A stretch of 64,000 nucleotides of DNA from Nocardia sp. NBC_01327. Lineage in GTDB: Bacteria; Actinomycetota; Actinomycetes; Mycobacteriales; Mycobacteriaceae. The position numbers and the translations under genes were made by a program. Positions 1-8,244 of the stretch are shown here, in pieces (the stretch's first letter is position 1; each line of letters begins with the position of its first letter). The stretch spans positions 1,116,001 to 1,180,000 of the forward strand of contig NZ_CP108383.1 of assembly GCF_035958815.1 (NCBI RefSeq), written 5' to 3'. The notes under the pieces are model-generated. The model did not search any database. It was not told the origin of the DNA and was given only the letters and a program-made list of their open reading frames with translations.

Positions 1-1
1 C

Positions 2-346
2 GCCCGTTTCCCCGAGGTGGTCGCGAAGGATCAGACCGGAACAGCCACGCAGCTCAAGGCTTCCGACCAGGTGGCCCAGATCATGGATGCGATGTATCTG
101 CAGTCCGGCGGCGGTATGGAACTGCCCGGCGCCGGAACTCCGCCGGATGCGGTGGCCGAACGCGCGGTCAAGGTGGCCGAGTGGGCCCGAAATCCCTTCG
201 GCGACGTACTGATCGACGGCCGCTGGATCGCACCGCCGCCGGGAGTCGGTCCGCGCGGCTGGGTCCAGGCCATTGCCCGCGCCTTCGATGCCGGCGCCGC
301 GAATGCCGCAGCGCCCGTGGACCGGAGTGCCGCACAGCGGCGGTAG
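2..346 (+). CDS. C-terminal fragment of an unrecognised protein
   Basis: An open frame enters from the left edge and ends at TAG 344-346, giving about 114 residues. The start lies outside the window. The fragment has a short helical stretch (SDQVAQIMDAMY), a glycine-rich turn, then a Pro/Gly-rich tail ending in an Ala-rich stretch and SAAQRR. I see no catalytic motif, membrane segment or cysteine cluster and do not recognise the family. Codon use is typical of the genome, with strong G/C at third positions, which supports real coding. The long AT-richer gap downstream separates it from the espR-like gene, so no operon partner is visible. Confidence 0.6.
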   Translation, partial: ARFPEVVAKDQTGTATQLKASDQVAQIMDAMYLQSGGGMELPGAGTPPDAVAERAVKVAEWARNPFGDVLIDGRWIAPPPGVGPRGWVQAIARAFDAGAANAAAPVDRSAAQRR

Positions 347-525
347 CGGTGCCGTACGGCACCGGCCCGGCTGGATGCCCCGCTAGTCGAAGTTCACACA
401 GTCCGGGTGGGAAGTTCACCCGGTGCTGGCCAGGAGTACCGCAGAGCGTCAGCCGGAGTACACACGGCGCGCTAATCGGAGATACCCGCATTGTGATCGG
501 GCCCCTGCGATCGCCGGGCCTATGG

Positions 526-603
526 CTTAGTTGAGCCAAGGTCTTATTTGTGCGCATAAGAAGACTTACTTGGGATGCGCTTTACTTTGGCATGCCTTAG
601 TTG
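526..603 (+). repeat. Array of five CTTANTTG-like octamers
   Basis: CTTAGTTG (526-533), CTTATTTG (543-550), CTTACTTG (565-572), a variant TTTACTTT (581-588) and CTTAGTTG (596-603) recur on the same strand at 15-22 bp intervals. This looks like a repeated protein-binding motif rather than coding sequence. The binding protein is unknown. Confidence 0.45.
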
Positions 604-654
604 GACGCAATGCCATGACGGTTGGCACAATGCCGCGACCGATTTGCGCACTTC

Positions 655-716
655 TTGTGCACTAGACACAACTGACTTTGTGCACGCGACCCATATTTAT
701 TGTGCACACAGCACAA
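655..716. promoter_or_regulatory. Cluster of TTGTGCAC / TTGTGC-N5-GCACAA operator-like sites
   Basis: TTGTGCAC occurs at 655-662, 678-685 and 700-707, about two helical turns apart. The 700-716 copy is a perfect inverted repeat TTGTGC-N5-GCACAA, and 655-671 is the same with one mismatch (ACACAA). A further copy with one mismatch lies at 835-851. The symmetry suggests a dimeric regulator. The words also differ by only one base from the actinobacterial DnaA box TTGTCCACA, so DnaA binding is an alternative. Confidence 0.5.
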
Positions 717-834
717 TAGGGCACTTGTCGCAGATGGTGCATTGAGGGCGAAACGCTCACATCACACAAAACGACATACTGCACATAACGGCGCGATCAA
801 GGTCCGGGGTGAACCGGCTCGAGTAACACCAGGT

Positions 835-851
835 TTGTGCATAATGCACCA
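835..851. promoter_or_regulatory. Outlying TTGTGC-N5-GCACCA palindrome
   Basis: TTGTGC-ATAAT-GCACCA is one mismatch from the perfect 17-bp site at 700-716 and lies about 130 bp from that cluster. It could be a remote operator of the same protein. Confidence 0.4.
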
Positions 852-928
852 GCGCAGGGGTCTACGCCACATGGCCTCAGCATGCTGAGACCGGTGCAAC
901 ACTCTTCATCCGAGCCGCATGGCTCAGC

Positions 929-965
929 GGTGAGTGGCGCTGCCCTGCAAGCAGCGCCGTTCACC
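929..965. terminator. Long stem-loop, probable terminator of the espR-like gene
   Basis: The arms pair over 15 bp with two G-U pairs around a 7-nt loop; the core GGCGCTGC/GCAGCGCC is perfect. It lies about 110 nt beyond the stop of the minus-strand espR-like gene and has no T tract, as is common in actinobacteria. Confidence 0.45.
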
Positions 966-1075
966 ACACCGGGGCCAGGCACCTGCAGTACCTGGTCGGG
1001 CAGGGATCAGTCCTGAGACGAACCAGCACGATGCGACCTCCGAGTCGGCCACACCGTGATGCCTCGAATCAGGAC

Positions 1076-1492
1076 CTATTCCGTGCCGTCAGGAGGAATT
1101 TCGGGCAGCCCTTCGCTGGCCCGCAACTTCTCCGCCATGGAGGTGAGGAGGTTCTGAGATTCCTCGGAGAGATCGAACGCCCTACTCGACAGACGACGGA
1201 GTCCATAGCCCTGCAGCTGGGACAACAGCTCGAGATCATGGTCGATCTTGGCTGCGTAGATGTCGTTGAAGAAGTAGTCCGGTTTGACCTTGAAGAACTT
1301 CGCCAGCGCAGCCACCGTCTCATCTGAGGGGTTCGTGCGCTGTCCCGACCGCAACTGCGAGAGATACGGTTTCGAGATCGGATGGCCGGAGGCCGTCAAT
1401 GCGGCCGCCACCTCTGCGTTGGTGTGCGGCTTTCGCCCCGGGGGATGCACGGTTTCGAACAGCTTGTTCAGCCGCGCCGCGAAATCAGCCAT
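1076..1492 (-). CDS. espR: EspR-like nucleoid-associated HTH regulator
   Basis: The 138-residue product closely resembles M. tuberculosis EspR (Rv3849): the same opening (FAARLNKLFETV.PPGR.PHT), a Cro/XRE-type helix-turn-helix at about residues 26-60 (PYLSQLRSGQRTNPS), and the C-terminal dimerisation half with GLRRLSSRA. In mycobacteria EspR dimers bind many loci, loop DNA and activate the espACD genes needed for ESX-1 secretion. No ESX genes are visible here, so a broader nucleoid role is likely. The start is the ATG just before MADFAARL. The upstream region is AT-rich and carries the palindrome GATACGTATC (1539-1548). The orthology call rests on recalled similarity. Confidence 0.85.
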   Translation of the reverse strand: MADFAARLNKLFETVHPPGRKPHTNAEVAAALTASGHPISKPYLSQLRSGQRTNPSDETVAALAKFFKVKPDYFFNDIYAAKIDHDLELLSQLQGYGLRRLSSRAFDLSEESQNLLTSMAEKLRASEGLPEIPPDGTE

Positions 1493-1853
1493 TGTGAGCC
1501 GCCCAATTCCCTTCGCTGTACTAACAGTCGTTATCTCGGATACGTATCATTGATATTAGCGGCTCAGTAACTGAAAACCTACGCCTGATCCGCGATTTCC
1601 TTGAAGCTTCTAGGCGGTGATCCGGTGAACCGGCCGTGGCTTGGGTGTTTGCGGGCCAGCGCCACCGTTCTTGCGGAGGGCTTAAGAGTCCCGGTTCTGG
1701 CCCGTCGCGAAGGTCTTCCACGACGGGCCGTCGGTAACCCTAAGATAGCTGACGTCTCATCTTCTTGTCTGTAGCGGAGTTTGTGTGGCGTACGCCACGT
1801 TTCACGACAAGTGGGATGAACGTTCAACCTAGGCCGAAAATGATTGAAGTGAC
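1493..1853. other. Intergenic region with espR-like promoter and fadA5 terminator
   Basis: No gene is seen. The part next to the espR-like gene is AT-rich and holds the perfect palindrome GATACGTATC at 1539-1548. A 9-bp hairpin (GGCCCGTCG/CGACGGGCC, 1699-1729) could end the fadA5 transcript. A second perfect palindrome, GTGGCGTACGCCAC, lies at 1785-1798. Confidence 0.5.
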
Positions 1854-3038
<1,185 letters not shown>

Positions 3039-3045
3039 TCAGAAC

Positions 3046-3059
3046 TGGAACAAGTTCTC
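3046..3059. promoter_or_regulatory. KstR-like box upstream of fadA5
   Basis: TGGAACAAGTTCTC matches the KstR consensus TnnAACnnGTTnnA except at the last base. It lies 26 bp before the fadA5 start codon. KstR is the TetR-family repressor of sterol catabolism, relieved by steroid acyl-CoA. Confidence 0.7.
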
Positions 3060-3122
3060 TACAGGTAATGTAAGACAATTTTGGTTCCTTCCCTAGTCTT
3101 ACCGCCTGTGCTTGAATATCGG

Positions 3123-3136
3123 TAGAACGTGTTTCA
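3123..3136. promoter_or_regulatory. KstR box upstream of cyp125
   Basis: TAGAACGTGTTTCA is a perfect match to TnnAACnnGTTnnA, 21 bp before the cyp125 start. The separate ribosome-binding site AAAGGAG follows at 3144-3150. Confidence 0.85.
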
Positions 3137-3157
3137 GTTAGTCAAAGGAGACAGCTG

Positions 3158-4429
3158 GTGGTTGACACCCAAGCCCGGCCGAACGTGCCGCACGGTTTCG
3201 ACGTCACGGACCCGGAAATGTGGCAGAAGGGAGTGCCCGACGCGGAACTCGCCGAACTGCGCGCCGCCGCGCCCATCTGGTGGAATGCCAAGTCCCCCGA
3301 AACGGGCGGCTTCCAGGACGACGGCTTCTGGGTGATCAACAAGCATGCCGACGTCAAGACCATCTCGCGCCGCGACGACGTGTTCTCCGTCTGGGAGAAC
3401 ACCGCCATCCCGCGGTTCAACGATGACATCACCCGCGAGCAGATCGAGCTCCAGCGGTTCGTGATGCTGAACAAGGACGCCCCCGAGCACACCAAGCTGC
3501 GCAAGGTCATCGCCAAGGGTTTCACCCCGCGCGTGATCAACGGCCTGCGCGCCGAACTGACCGCCAGGGCCGAAGCCATCGTGAAGGCGGCCGTGGCCAC
3601 CGGATCCGGTGATTTCGTCGAGCAGGTGGCCGCCGAGCTGCCGCTGCAGGCGATCGCGGAACTGATCGGTGTGCCGCAGGAAGACCGCATGAAGCTCTTC
3701 AAGTGGTCGAACGAGATGACCAGCTACGACGATCCGGACAGTGACGCCGATCCGGTCGTCGCCTCCACCGAGATCCTCGGCTACGCGTACCAGATGGCCG
3801 AGGCCCGCCGGGCCTGCCCGGCCGACGATATCGTGACCGAGCTGATCAATGCCGACGTCGACGGCGAATCGCTGCTGCCCGAGGAGTTCGGGTTCTTCGT
3901 CATGGTGCTGGCCGTCGCCGGCAACGAGACCACCCGCAATGCCACCACGCACGGCATGGTCGCCTTCCTGGAGAACCCGGACCAGTGGGAGCTCTTCAAG
4001 GCGCAGCGGCCGAAGACCATGGCGGACGAGGTCATTCGCTGGGCGACCCCGGTCAGCAGCTTCCAGCGCACCGCGCTCGCGGATGTCGAGGTCGGCGGCG
4101 TGCTGATCAAGAAGGGCCAGCGGGTCGTGATGTCCTACCGGTCCGCCAATTTCGACGAGGAGGTGTTCGAGGATCCGCACACCTTCAATATCCTTCGTGA
4201 TCCGAATCCGCACCTGTCCTTCGGCGGCACCGGCGCGCACTACTGCATCGGCGCGAACCTGGCCCGGCTCGAGGTCGAGATCATCTTCAATGCGATCGCC
4301 GACTACATGCCCGACATCACCCGCCTCGGCGACCCGCAGCGGCTGCGCTCCGGCTGGCTGAACGGCGTCAAGTCGTTCCAGGTCGACTACGGCACCAAGC
4401 CCGGCGGCGGCTGCCCCGTGCAGCACTGA
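3158..4429 (+). CDS. cyp125: Steroid C26(27)-monooxygenase CYP125
   Basis: This 423-residue cytochrome P450 shows the I-helix oxygen-activation motif AGNETT (about residue 254), the K-helix ExxR (DEVIRW) and the heme loop FGGTGAHYCIGANLAR with the cysteine thiolate at about residue 363. Length and sequence fit CYP125A1, which oxidises the terminal side-chain methyl of cholesterol and cholestenone and so starts side-chain degradation. The GTG start is chosen because AAAGGAG lies 7 nt upstream. A perfect KstR box precedes it and fadA5 is divergent. Electron transfer could come from the ferredoxin at 17883-18071, which is an inference. Confidence 0.93.
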   Translation: MVDTQARPNVPHGFDVTDPEMWQKGVPDAELAELRAAAPIWWNAKSPETGGFQDDGFWVINKHADVKTISRRDDVFSVWENTAIPRFNDDITREQIELQRFVMLNKDAPEHTKLRKVIAKGFTPRVINGLRAELTARAEAIVKAAVATGSGDFVEQVAAELPLQAIAELIGVPQEDRMKLFKWSNEMTSYDDPDSDADPVVASTEILGYAYQMAEARRACPADDIVTELINADVDGESLLPEEFGFFVMVLAVAGNETTRNATTHGMVAFLENPDQWELFKAQRPKTMADEVIRWATPVSSFQRTALADVEVGGVLIKKGQRVVMSYRSANFDEEVFEDPHTFNILRDPNPHLSFGGTGAHYCIGANLARLEVEIIFNAIADYMPDITRLGDPQRLRSGWLNGVKSFQVDYGTKPGGGCPVQH

Positions 4430-4444
4430 CCCGATTGGAAAGTA

Positions 4445-4477
4445 CTGCCCCGCTGCGACTCTCACAATGCGGGGCAG
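4445..4477. terminator. First of two tandem hairpins after cyp125
   Basis: CTGCCCCGC and GCGGGGCAG form a perfect 9-bp stem with a 15-nt loop, starting 15 nt after the cyp125 stop. Confidence 0.6.
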
Positions 4478-4479
4478 GA

Positions 4480-4522
4480 AAAGAGGAGCGGGAGACTGGA
4501 ATCCAGTCTCCCGCTCCTCTTT
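4480..4522. terminator. Bidirectional terminator, 21-bp perfect stem
   Basis: Two 21-base arms, perfectly complementary around a single central base, begin with AAAGAGG and end with CCTCTTT. The terminal A and T runs suit both converging transcripts (cyp125 from the left, the NTF2-like gene from the right). Confidence 0.85.
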
Positions 4523-4548
4523 CGTCCGGCCCGGTATGTCGTCCGCGG

Positions 4549-4962
4549 CTACGCGGGTTTCATTGTCCCCATGGCACGTTCGACTTCCCAGAAGGCGCGC
4601 AGAGCGAGAATCTTGCCGCTCTCGTCGACCCGGTAGGTGAACACGCCCTCGGCATCGATGATCTGGCCACCCATGGTGGTGCGGATGCGGCCCGGATAGA
4701 CCACCTCACTGCCACAGGCGAACGAGTCGTCGAAGAGGAATTCGATGGAGTCGGTCTGCGCGATCGCCTTGTCCCAGAACGCCGCAATGGCTTCCGCGCC
4801 GCGGTGACCCTTGCCCTCGGGATCGAAGAAGGACGGCCCGACCGGGTCCTCCACAATGCCGTCGGCGGCGAACAGCGCCACCCAGGCGTCCTTGTCCTTG
4901 GCGCGCACCGCGGCCTGCGAGGCGCGCCCGGCCACCCGTGCCGGATGCTGTTCGTCGCTCAC
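4549..4962 (-). CDS. SnoaL/NTF2-like protein of the sterol operon
   Basis: The 137-residue product has the features of the NTF2-like cone fold (SnoaL, ketosteroid isomerase group): an N-terminal helix with KDKDAWVALFAADGIVEDPVG, a middle helix and C-terminal strands. It is the last gene of the ltp operon and its GTG start overlaps the ltp3 stop by 4 bases, so translation is probably coupled. Members of this fold act as isomerases, hydratases or cyclases. The position suggests a role on a steroid acyl-CoA intermediate, perhaps isomerisation or hydration around the aldolase step, but the substrate cannot be read from the sequence. Simple delta5-3-ketosteroid isomerase activity is not established. 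Confidence 0.8.
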   Translation of the reverse strand: MSDEQHPARVAGRASQAAVRAKDKDAWVALFAADGIVEDPVGPSFFDPEGKGHRGAEAIAAFWDKAIAQTDSIEFLFDDSFACGSEVVYPGRIRTTMGGQIIDAEGVFTYRVDESGKILALRAFWEVERAMGTMKPA

Positions 4963-6125
4963 GGCTGCTCACTCCCGACCACCCACATCGAGAAGTACTG
5001 TGAGCCACCGCCGTACGCGTGGCCGAAGGCCTTGCGCGCATTCTCCACCTGGTAGTCGCCGGCCCGGCCCATGACCTGCTTGGCGGCTTCGGCGAAGCGG
5101 ATCATGCCCGAGGCGCCGATCGGGTTGGAGGACAGCACACCACCGGACGGGTTGACGGGAAGCTTTCCGCCGATGGCGGTTTCGCCCGCGTCGGTGAGCT
5201 TCCAGCCCTCGCCCTCCGGCATGAAGCCGAGGTTCTCCAGCCACATGGGCTCGAACCACGAGAAGGGGACGTAGATTTCGGCCGCGTCGATCTCCTCGAG
5301 CGGATTGGTGATCCCGGCCTGCTTCCACAGTGCGGCGGCGGCCGCCTGTCCGGCCTTCGGGTTCACCTGATCGCGCCCGGCGTAGGCGAGCGGTTCGGTG
5401 CGCATGGCGGTGCCGTGGATCCAGGCCACCTTCTTACCGGTCGCCTCCACGGCCTTGGCCGAGGCCTCGTCACCGATCACGATGGCGCAGGCGCCGTCCG
5501 AGGACGGGCAGGTCTCGTCGAAACGAATGGGGTCCCACAGCATTTGGGACGCCATCACCGATTCCATGGTGATATCGGCCTGCTTGAGGTGCGCGTACGG
5601 ATTGCGCGCGCCATTGCGGCGATCCTTCACCGCGACCATGGCCCCGATGTGCAGGGGCGCGTTGGCGCGGCGGATGTAGGCACGCACGTGCGGGGCGAAG
5701 TAACCGCCCGCGCCCGCGCCGACCGGCATGGTGAAGGGCACCGGATTCGACAGCGCCCACATGGCGTTCGACTCCGACTGCTTCTCCCACGAGATGGCGA
5801 GCACCTTGCCGTGCACACCGGCCTGCACATGGCTGGCGGCGACCACGGCGGTGGAGCCGCCGACCGAACCGGCCGTATGCACGCGCAGCAGCGGTTTTCC
5901 GGTGGCGCCCAGCGCATCCGCGAGGAACAGCTCCGGCATCATGGAGCCCTCGAAGAAGTCCGGCGCCTTGCCGATCACCACGGCGTCGATATCGGCCATG
6001 GTCAGACCGGAGTCGATGAGCGCGCGGTCGATGGCCTCGCGGCACATGCCCGCCATCGACACATCGGACCGTTTGGTCACGTGATGAGTCTGACCGGTGC
6101 CGAGTACGGCGGCAGGGTTCGTCAT
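4959..6125 (-). CDS. ltp3: Lipid-transfer-protein-type aldolase subunit Ltp3
   Basis: The 388-residue protein belongs to the SCP2-thiolase superfamily and resembles Rv3523 and rhodococcal Ltp3. At the place where thiolases carry the nucleophilic cysteine (NQCGS in FadA5), this protein has HTAGSVGGST, so it is not a normal thiolase. The C-terminal HAYGGGSQYF corresponds to the tyrosine-rich active-site loop of the steroid aldolases. Ltp3 and Ltp4 are known from Rhodococcus to be needed for C24-branched sterol side chains, by retro-aldol cleavage of the CoA ester. It overlaps both operon neighbours by 4 bp (ATGA/GTGA junctions) and probably works with the DUF35 protein. Confidence 0.87.
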   Translation of the reverse strand: MTNPAAVLGTGQTHHVTKRSDVSMAGMCREAIDRALIDSGLTMADIDAVVIGKAPDFFEGSMMPELFLADALGATGKPLLRVHTAGSVGGSTAVVAASHVQAGVHGKVLAISWEKQSESNAMWALSNPVPFTMPVGAGAGGYFAPHVRAYIRRANAPLHIGAMVAVKDRRNGARNPYAHLKQADITMESVMASQMLWDPIRFDETCPSSDGACAIVIGDEASAKAVEATGKKVAWIHGTAMRTEPLAYAGRDQVNPKAGQAAAAALWKQAGITNPLEEIDAAEIYVPFSWFEPMWLENLGFMPEGEGWKLTDAGETAIGGKLPVNPSGGVLSSNPIGASGMIRFAEAAKQVMGRAGDYQVENARKAFGHAYGGGSQYFSMWVVGSEQP

Positions 6126-7204
6126 GAGCGTGCCTCCAGGGTGGCGACCAGGTTCTGCTGCAGCGCGGGACCGCTACTGGCATGTGCCAGTGCGCGATTC
6201 GCGGTGCCGTTGAGGATTTCGGTGGCGGCGAAGCCGATGCGCTCCAGCCCGGCCGCGAACATGGGGTTGCCGGACAGCGGGCCGCCCGACGAGTTGATCC
6301 GGGTGGAACCGCTGAGGCCCAGCGCCCGCGCGAGGATGAGCTCCTCGTGGCTGAACTGCGCATGCAGTTCGGCGAGATCGAAATCGCCTGTGTTGCTGCC
6401 GATCGCGGCCTTCGCGGCGCGCTCGGCGGACTGCGAGACGGTGAGATCGCGCGCACCCAGAATCGGGGTGTCGATGTAGTGCGCGATGCCGGTGAGCCAG
6501 GCCGGGCGATCGACCAGTTCGCGTGCCTTGTCGCCGACGGCCAGCACGATCGCGGCCGCGCCGTCGGTGATGGGCGCGATGTCATGGGCGCGGAACGGAT
6601 CGGCCACATACTCTGCGGCCAGCAGCTTTTCGATATCCGACTCGGTGCGCGCGGTGGCGCTGCCGCCCCGGGCGGCGGCATTGGCGGCGCTGCGCGCGGC
6701 GACCTCGGCCATATCCCGCTCGGTCCAGCGACCGGCGTCCAGACCGGCACGAGCCTGCAGGCCCGCCATGGATACCGAATCCGGTCCCAGCGGCGCGACC
6801 AGGTACGGATCGGTCTGCAGGGTCAGCACCTGGCGCAGCACACCGGCCGACGCCTTGCCGAAGCCGTAGACCAGCGCGGTCTCGGCCTGCCCGGAGCGCA
6901 GCTTGACCCACGCCTCGTACAGCGCCCAGGCCGCGTCCATCTCCACGTGCGATTCGTTGATCGGCGGCACCGCGCCGATGGCGTCGATGGCCGAGATGAA
7001 CGAGAAGGCGCGTCCGGCAAGGTAATCGGAGGATCCCGAGCACCAGAAGTCGATATCGGTCTGCTTGATGCCGAGCTTGTCGTACAGCTCGTGGAAGCAC
7101 GGTGCGAGCATCTCGACACCGTTGGTGGTGCCGAAGGTCTCCGGCACGTGCGGCGCGTGGGCGAAACCCACCACCGCGATATCAGTTGCGTTGTTGTCGC
7201 TCAA
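6122..7204 (-). CDS. ltp4: Lipid-transfer-protein-type aldolase subunit Ltp4
   Basis: The 360-residue SCP2-thiolase family member resembles Rv3522. The region expected to hold the thiolase cysteine reads ESHVEMDAAWALYE, with no cysteine, as in non-thiolase members. A conserved SSGGPLSGNP loop remains near the C-terminus. It starts at TTG with AAAGG about 9 nt upstream, 12 nt after the DUF35 gene, and ends in a 4-bp overlap with ltp3. It is likely a partner or paralogous aldolase of Ltp3 in removal of branched sterol side chains. Which of the two carries catalysis cannot be decided here. Confidence 0.84.
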   Translation of the reverse strand: MSDNNATDIAVVGFAHAPHVPETFGTTNGVEMLAPCFHELYDKLGIKQTDIDFWCSGSSDYLAGRAFSFISAIDAIGAVPPINESHVEMDAAWALYEAWVKLRSGQAETALVYGFGKASAGVLRQVLTLQTDPYLVAPLGPDSVSMAGLQARAGLDAGRWTERDMAEVAARSAANAAARGGSATARTESDIEKLLAAEYVADPFRAHDIAPITDGAAAIVLAVGDKARELVDRPAWLTGIAHYIDTPILGARDLTVSQSAERAAKAAIGSNTGDFDLAELHAQFSHEELILARALGLSGSTRINSSGGPLSGNPMFAAGLERIGFAATEILNGTANRALAHASSGPALQQNLVATLEARS

Positions 7205-7216
7205 CGTTGTCAGCCT

Positions 7217-8182
7217 TTACAGGTGGTGCGAGAAGGACTCGTACGTGGCGTCCGGCTCGCCGGTGGGCTCGAAGTGGTCGATATTGGCCAGGCCCAGACC
7301 CCACTCCTCACGCGGCTTCCAGACGGCCTTGACCTTCATGCCCATGCGCACCTCGCTGGCATCCACGCCGAGCACCAGGTGCAGGAACGGGATATCGGTA
7401 CCGTCCAGCAGCACGTACGCGGCGACATACGGGGGCTTGAGACGCTGGCCCAGGAACGGCACGTTCACAATGCAGAAGGTGGTGACGATGCCGGAATCGG
7501 CAACCTCGACATAATCCTCGGTCGGCGAACCGTCGCGCGGATCGGCGCCACGCGGCGGGAAGTACACCTTCCCATCGGATTCGGCACGCGCGCCGAGCAG
7601 CTTGCCCTCCAGGATCGCCTTCAGGAATTGGGTCTCCTGCGGCGAGGCGGTGTGCTTGAAGGACAGGTCGACGGGCGTCACGATGCCGGTCACCGGCGCG
7701 TCCGAATCATCGGATTCGGCAGGCGCATCGGATGTTTCGCCCGGTTCGAAGCAGGCGATGTCATGGATGTCGCCGGTGCGCTCGGCGGCCCAGCGGACGC
7801 GCACCCGCAGGCCGGTGGAGATATCGGCCGGCGAGGCCACATCCACGGCGTGCAGGATCGCGGTGTCCGCGCCGTCGAGCTTGATGAGCGCGTAGGCGAA
7901 CGGGCGGTCGAAGGGCTGCCCGGGCAGCGGTTCGGCCACCCAGCTCCACGACTGCACGGTGCCCACATCGGCCACGTCGACGAATTCGGTCAGCGGTTCC
8001 GCGGTGATCGGATCGAATTCCGCGGGCGGCACGATCACGCGCCCATCGGAACCACGCACTCCGACGACCCGCCCGGAACGCAGCCCGGTGAGGAAGCGTC
8101 CGATGGTGGGTCCGGTGGAGCGGGTGTAATCGAACTGCATCCGCAGCGGTGCGGCGAGTACTTCGGTGTTCCCCAGAGTCAC
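7217..8182 (-). CDS. Tandem DUF35/OB-fold protein, probable aldolase partner
   Basis: About 321 residues form two similar halves (roughly 20-155 and 185-315). Each has a rubredoxin-like segment (VIVPPAEFDP, VYFPPRGADP) followed by an OB-fold, as in DUF35 proteins. Neither half has the CxxC zinc-ribbon cysteines of many DUF35 proteins. DUF35 partners bind acyl-CoA and complete the active site of steroid aldolases such as Ltp2-ChsH2. As first gene of an operon with ltp4 and ltp3, this is the obvious partner (compare Rv3521). I chose GTG 8182; an upstream TTG at 8218 would place the KstR box inside the gene. Confidence 0.83.
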   Translation of the reverse strand: MTLGNTEVLAAPLRMQFDYTRSTGPTIGRFLTGLRSGRVVGVRGSDGRVIVPPAEFDPITAEPLTEFVDVADVGTVQSWSWVAEPLPGQPFDRPFAYALIKLDGADTAILHAVDVASPADISTGLRVRVRWAAERTGDIHDIACFEPGETSDAPAESDDSDAPVTGIVTPVDLSFKHTASPQETQFLKAILEGKLLGARAESDGKVYFPPRGADPRDGSPTEDYVEVADSGIVTTFCIVNVPFLGQRLKPPYVAAYVLLDGTDIPFLHLVLGVDASEVRMGMKVKAVWKPREEWGLGLANIDHFEPTGEPDATYESFSHHL

Positions 8183-8191
8183 GAGATCGAG

Positions 8192-8205
8192 TAGAACAGG
8201 TTCTA
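8192..8205. promoter_or_regulatory. KstR box between the ltp operon and the LLM gene
   Basis: TAGAACAGGTTCTA is a perfect, almost fully palindromic KstR box. It lies 10 bp from the DUF35 start on the left and 39 bp from the LLM oxidoreductase start on the right, so one operator may control both directions. Confidence 0.88.
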
Positions 8206-8244
8206 AAGAAGGGTGCAAGAGCCCACTTGGGAAGGGAACCGAAC

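Larger units (their letters stand above)
347..1075. other. Gene-poor, motif-rich intergenic region
   Basis: No convincing gene is present in these 730 bases; the short open frames have poor codon use. From about 520 to 860 the base composition is clearly more AT-rich than the flanks. It contains five CTTANTTG-like octamers (526-603) followed by TTGTGCAC copies at 655, 678 and 700 and related palindromes. A 14-bp palindrome (CTCAGCATGCTGAG) lies at 876-889 and a long hairpin at 929-965. Confidence 0.6.

Noticed and set aside
655-716. Chromosomal origin of replication
   Set aside because: The TTGTGCAC words resemble DnaA boxes, but dnaA, dnaN and the other usual origin neighbours are absent. 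A DnaA-binding side site remains possible.
700-888. 62-residue open frame in the motif-rich region
   Set aside because: Codon use is unlike the genome, there is no ribosome-binding site, and the frame is rich in His and Arg as expected from non-coding sequence.
8183-8218. TTG start giving a longer DUF35 protein
   Set aside because: It would put the perfect KstR box inside the coding region; the GTG at 8182 is more consistent.
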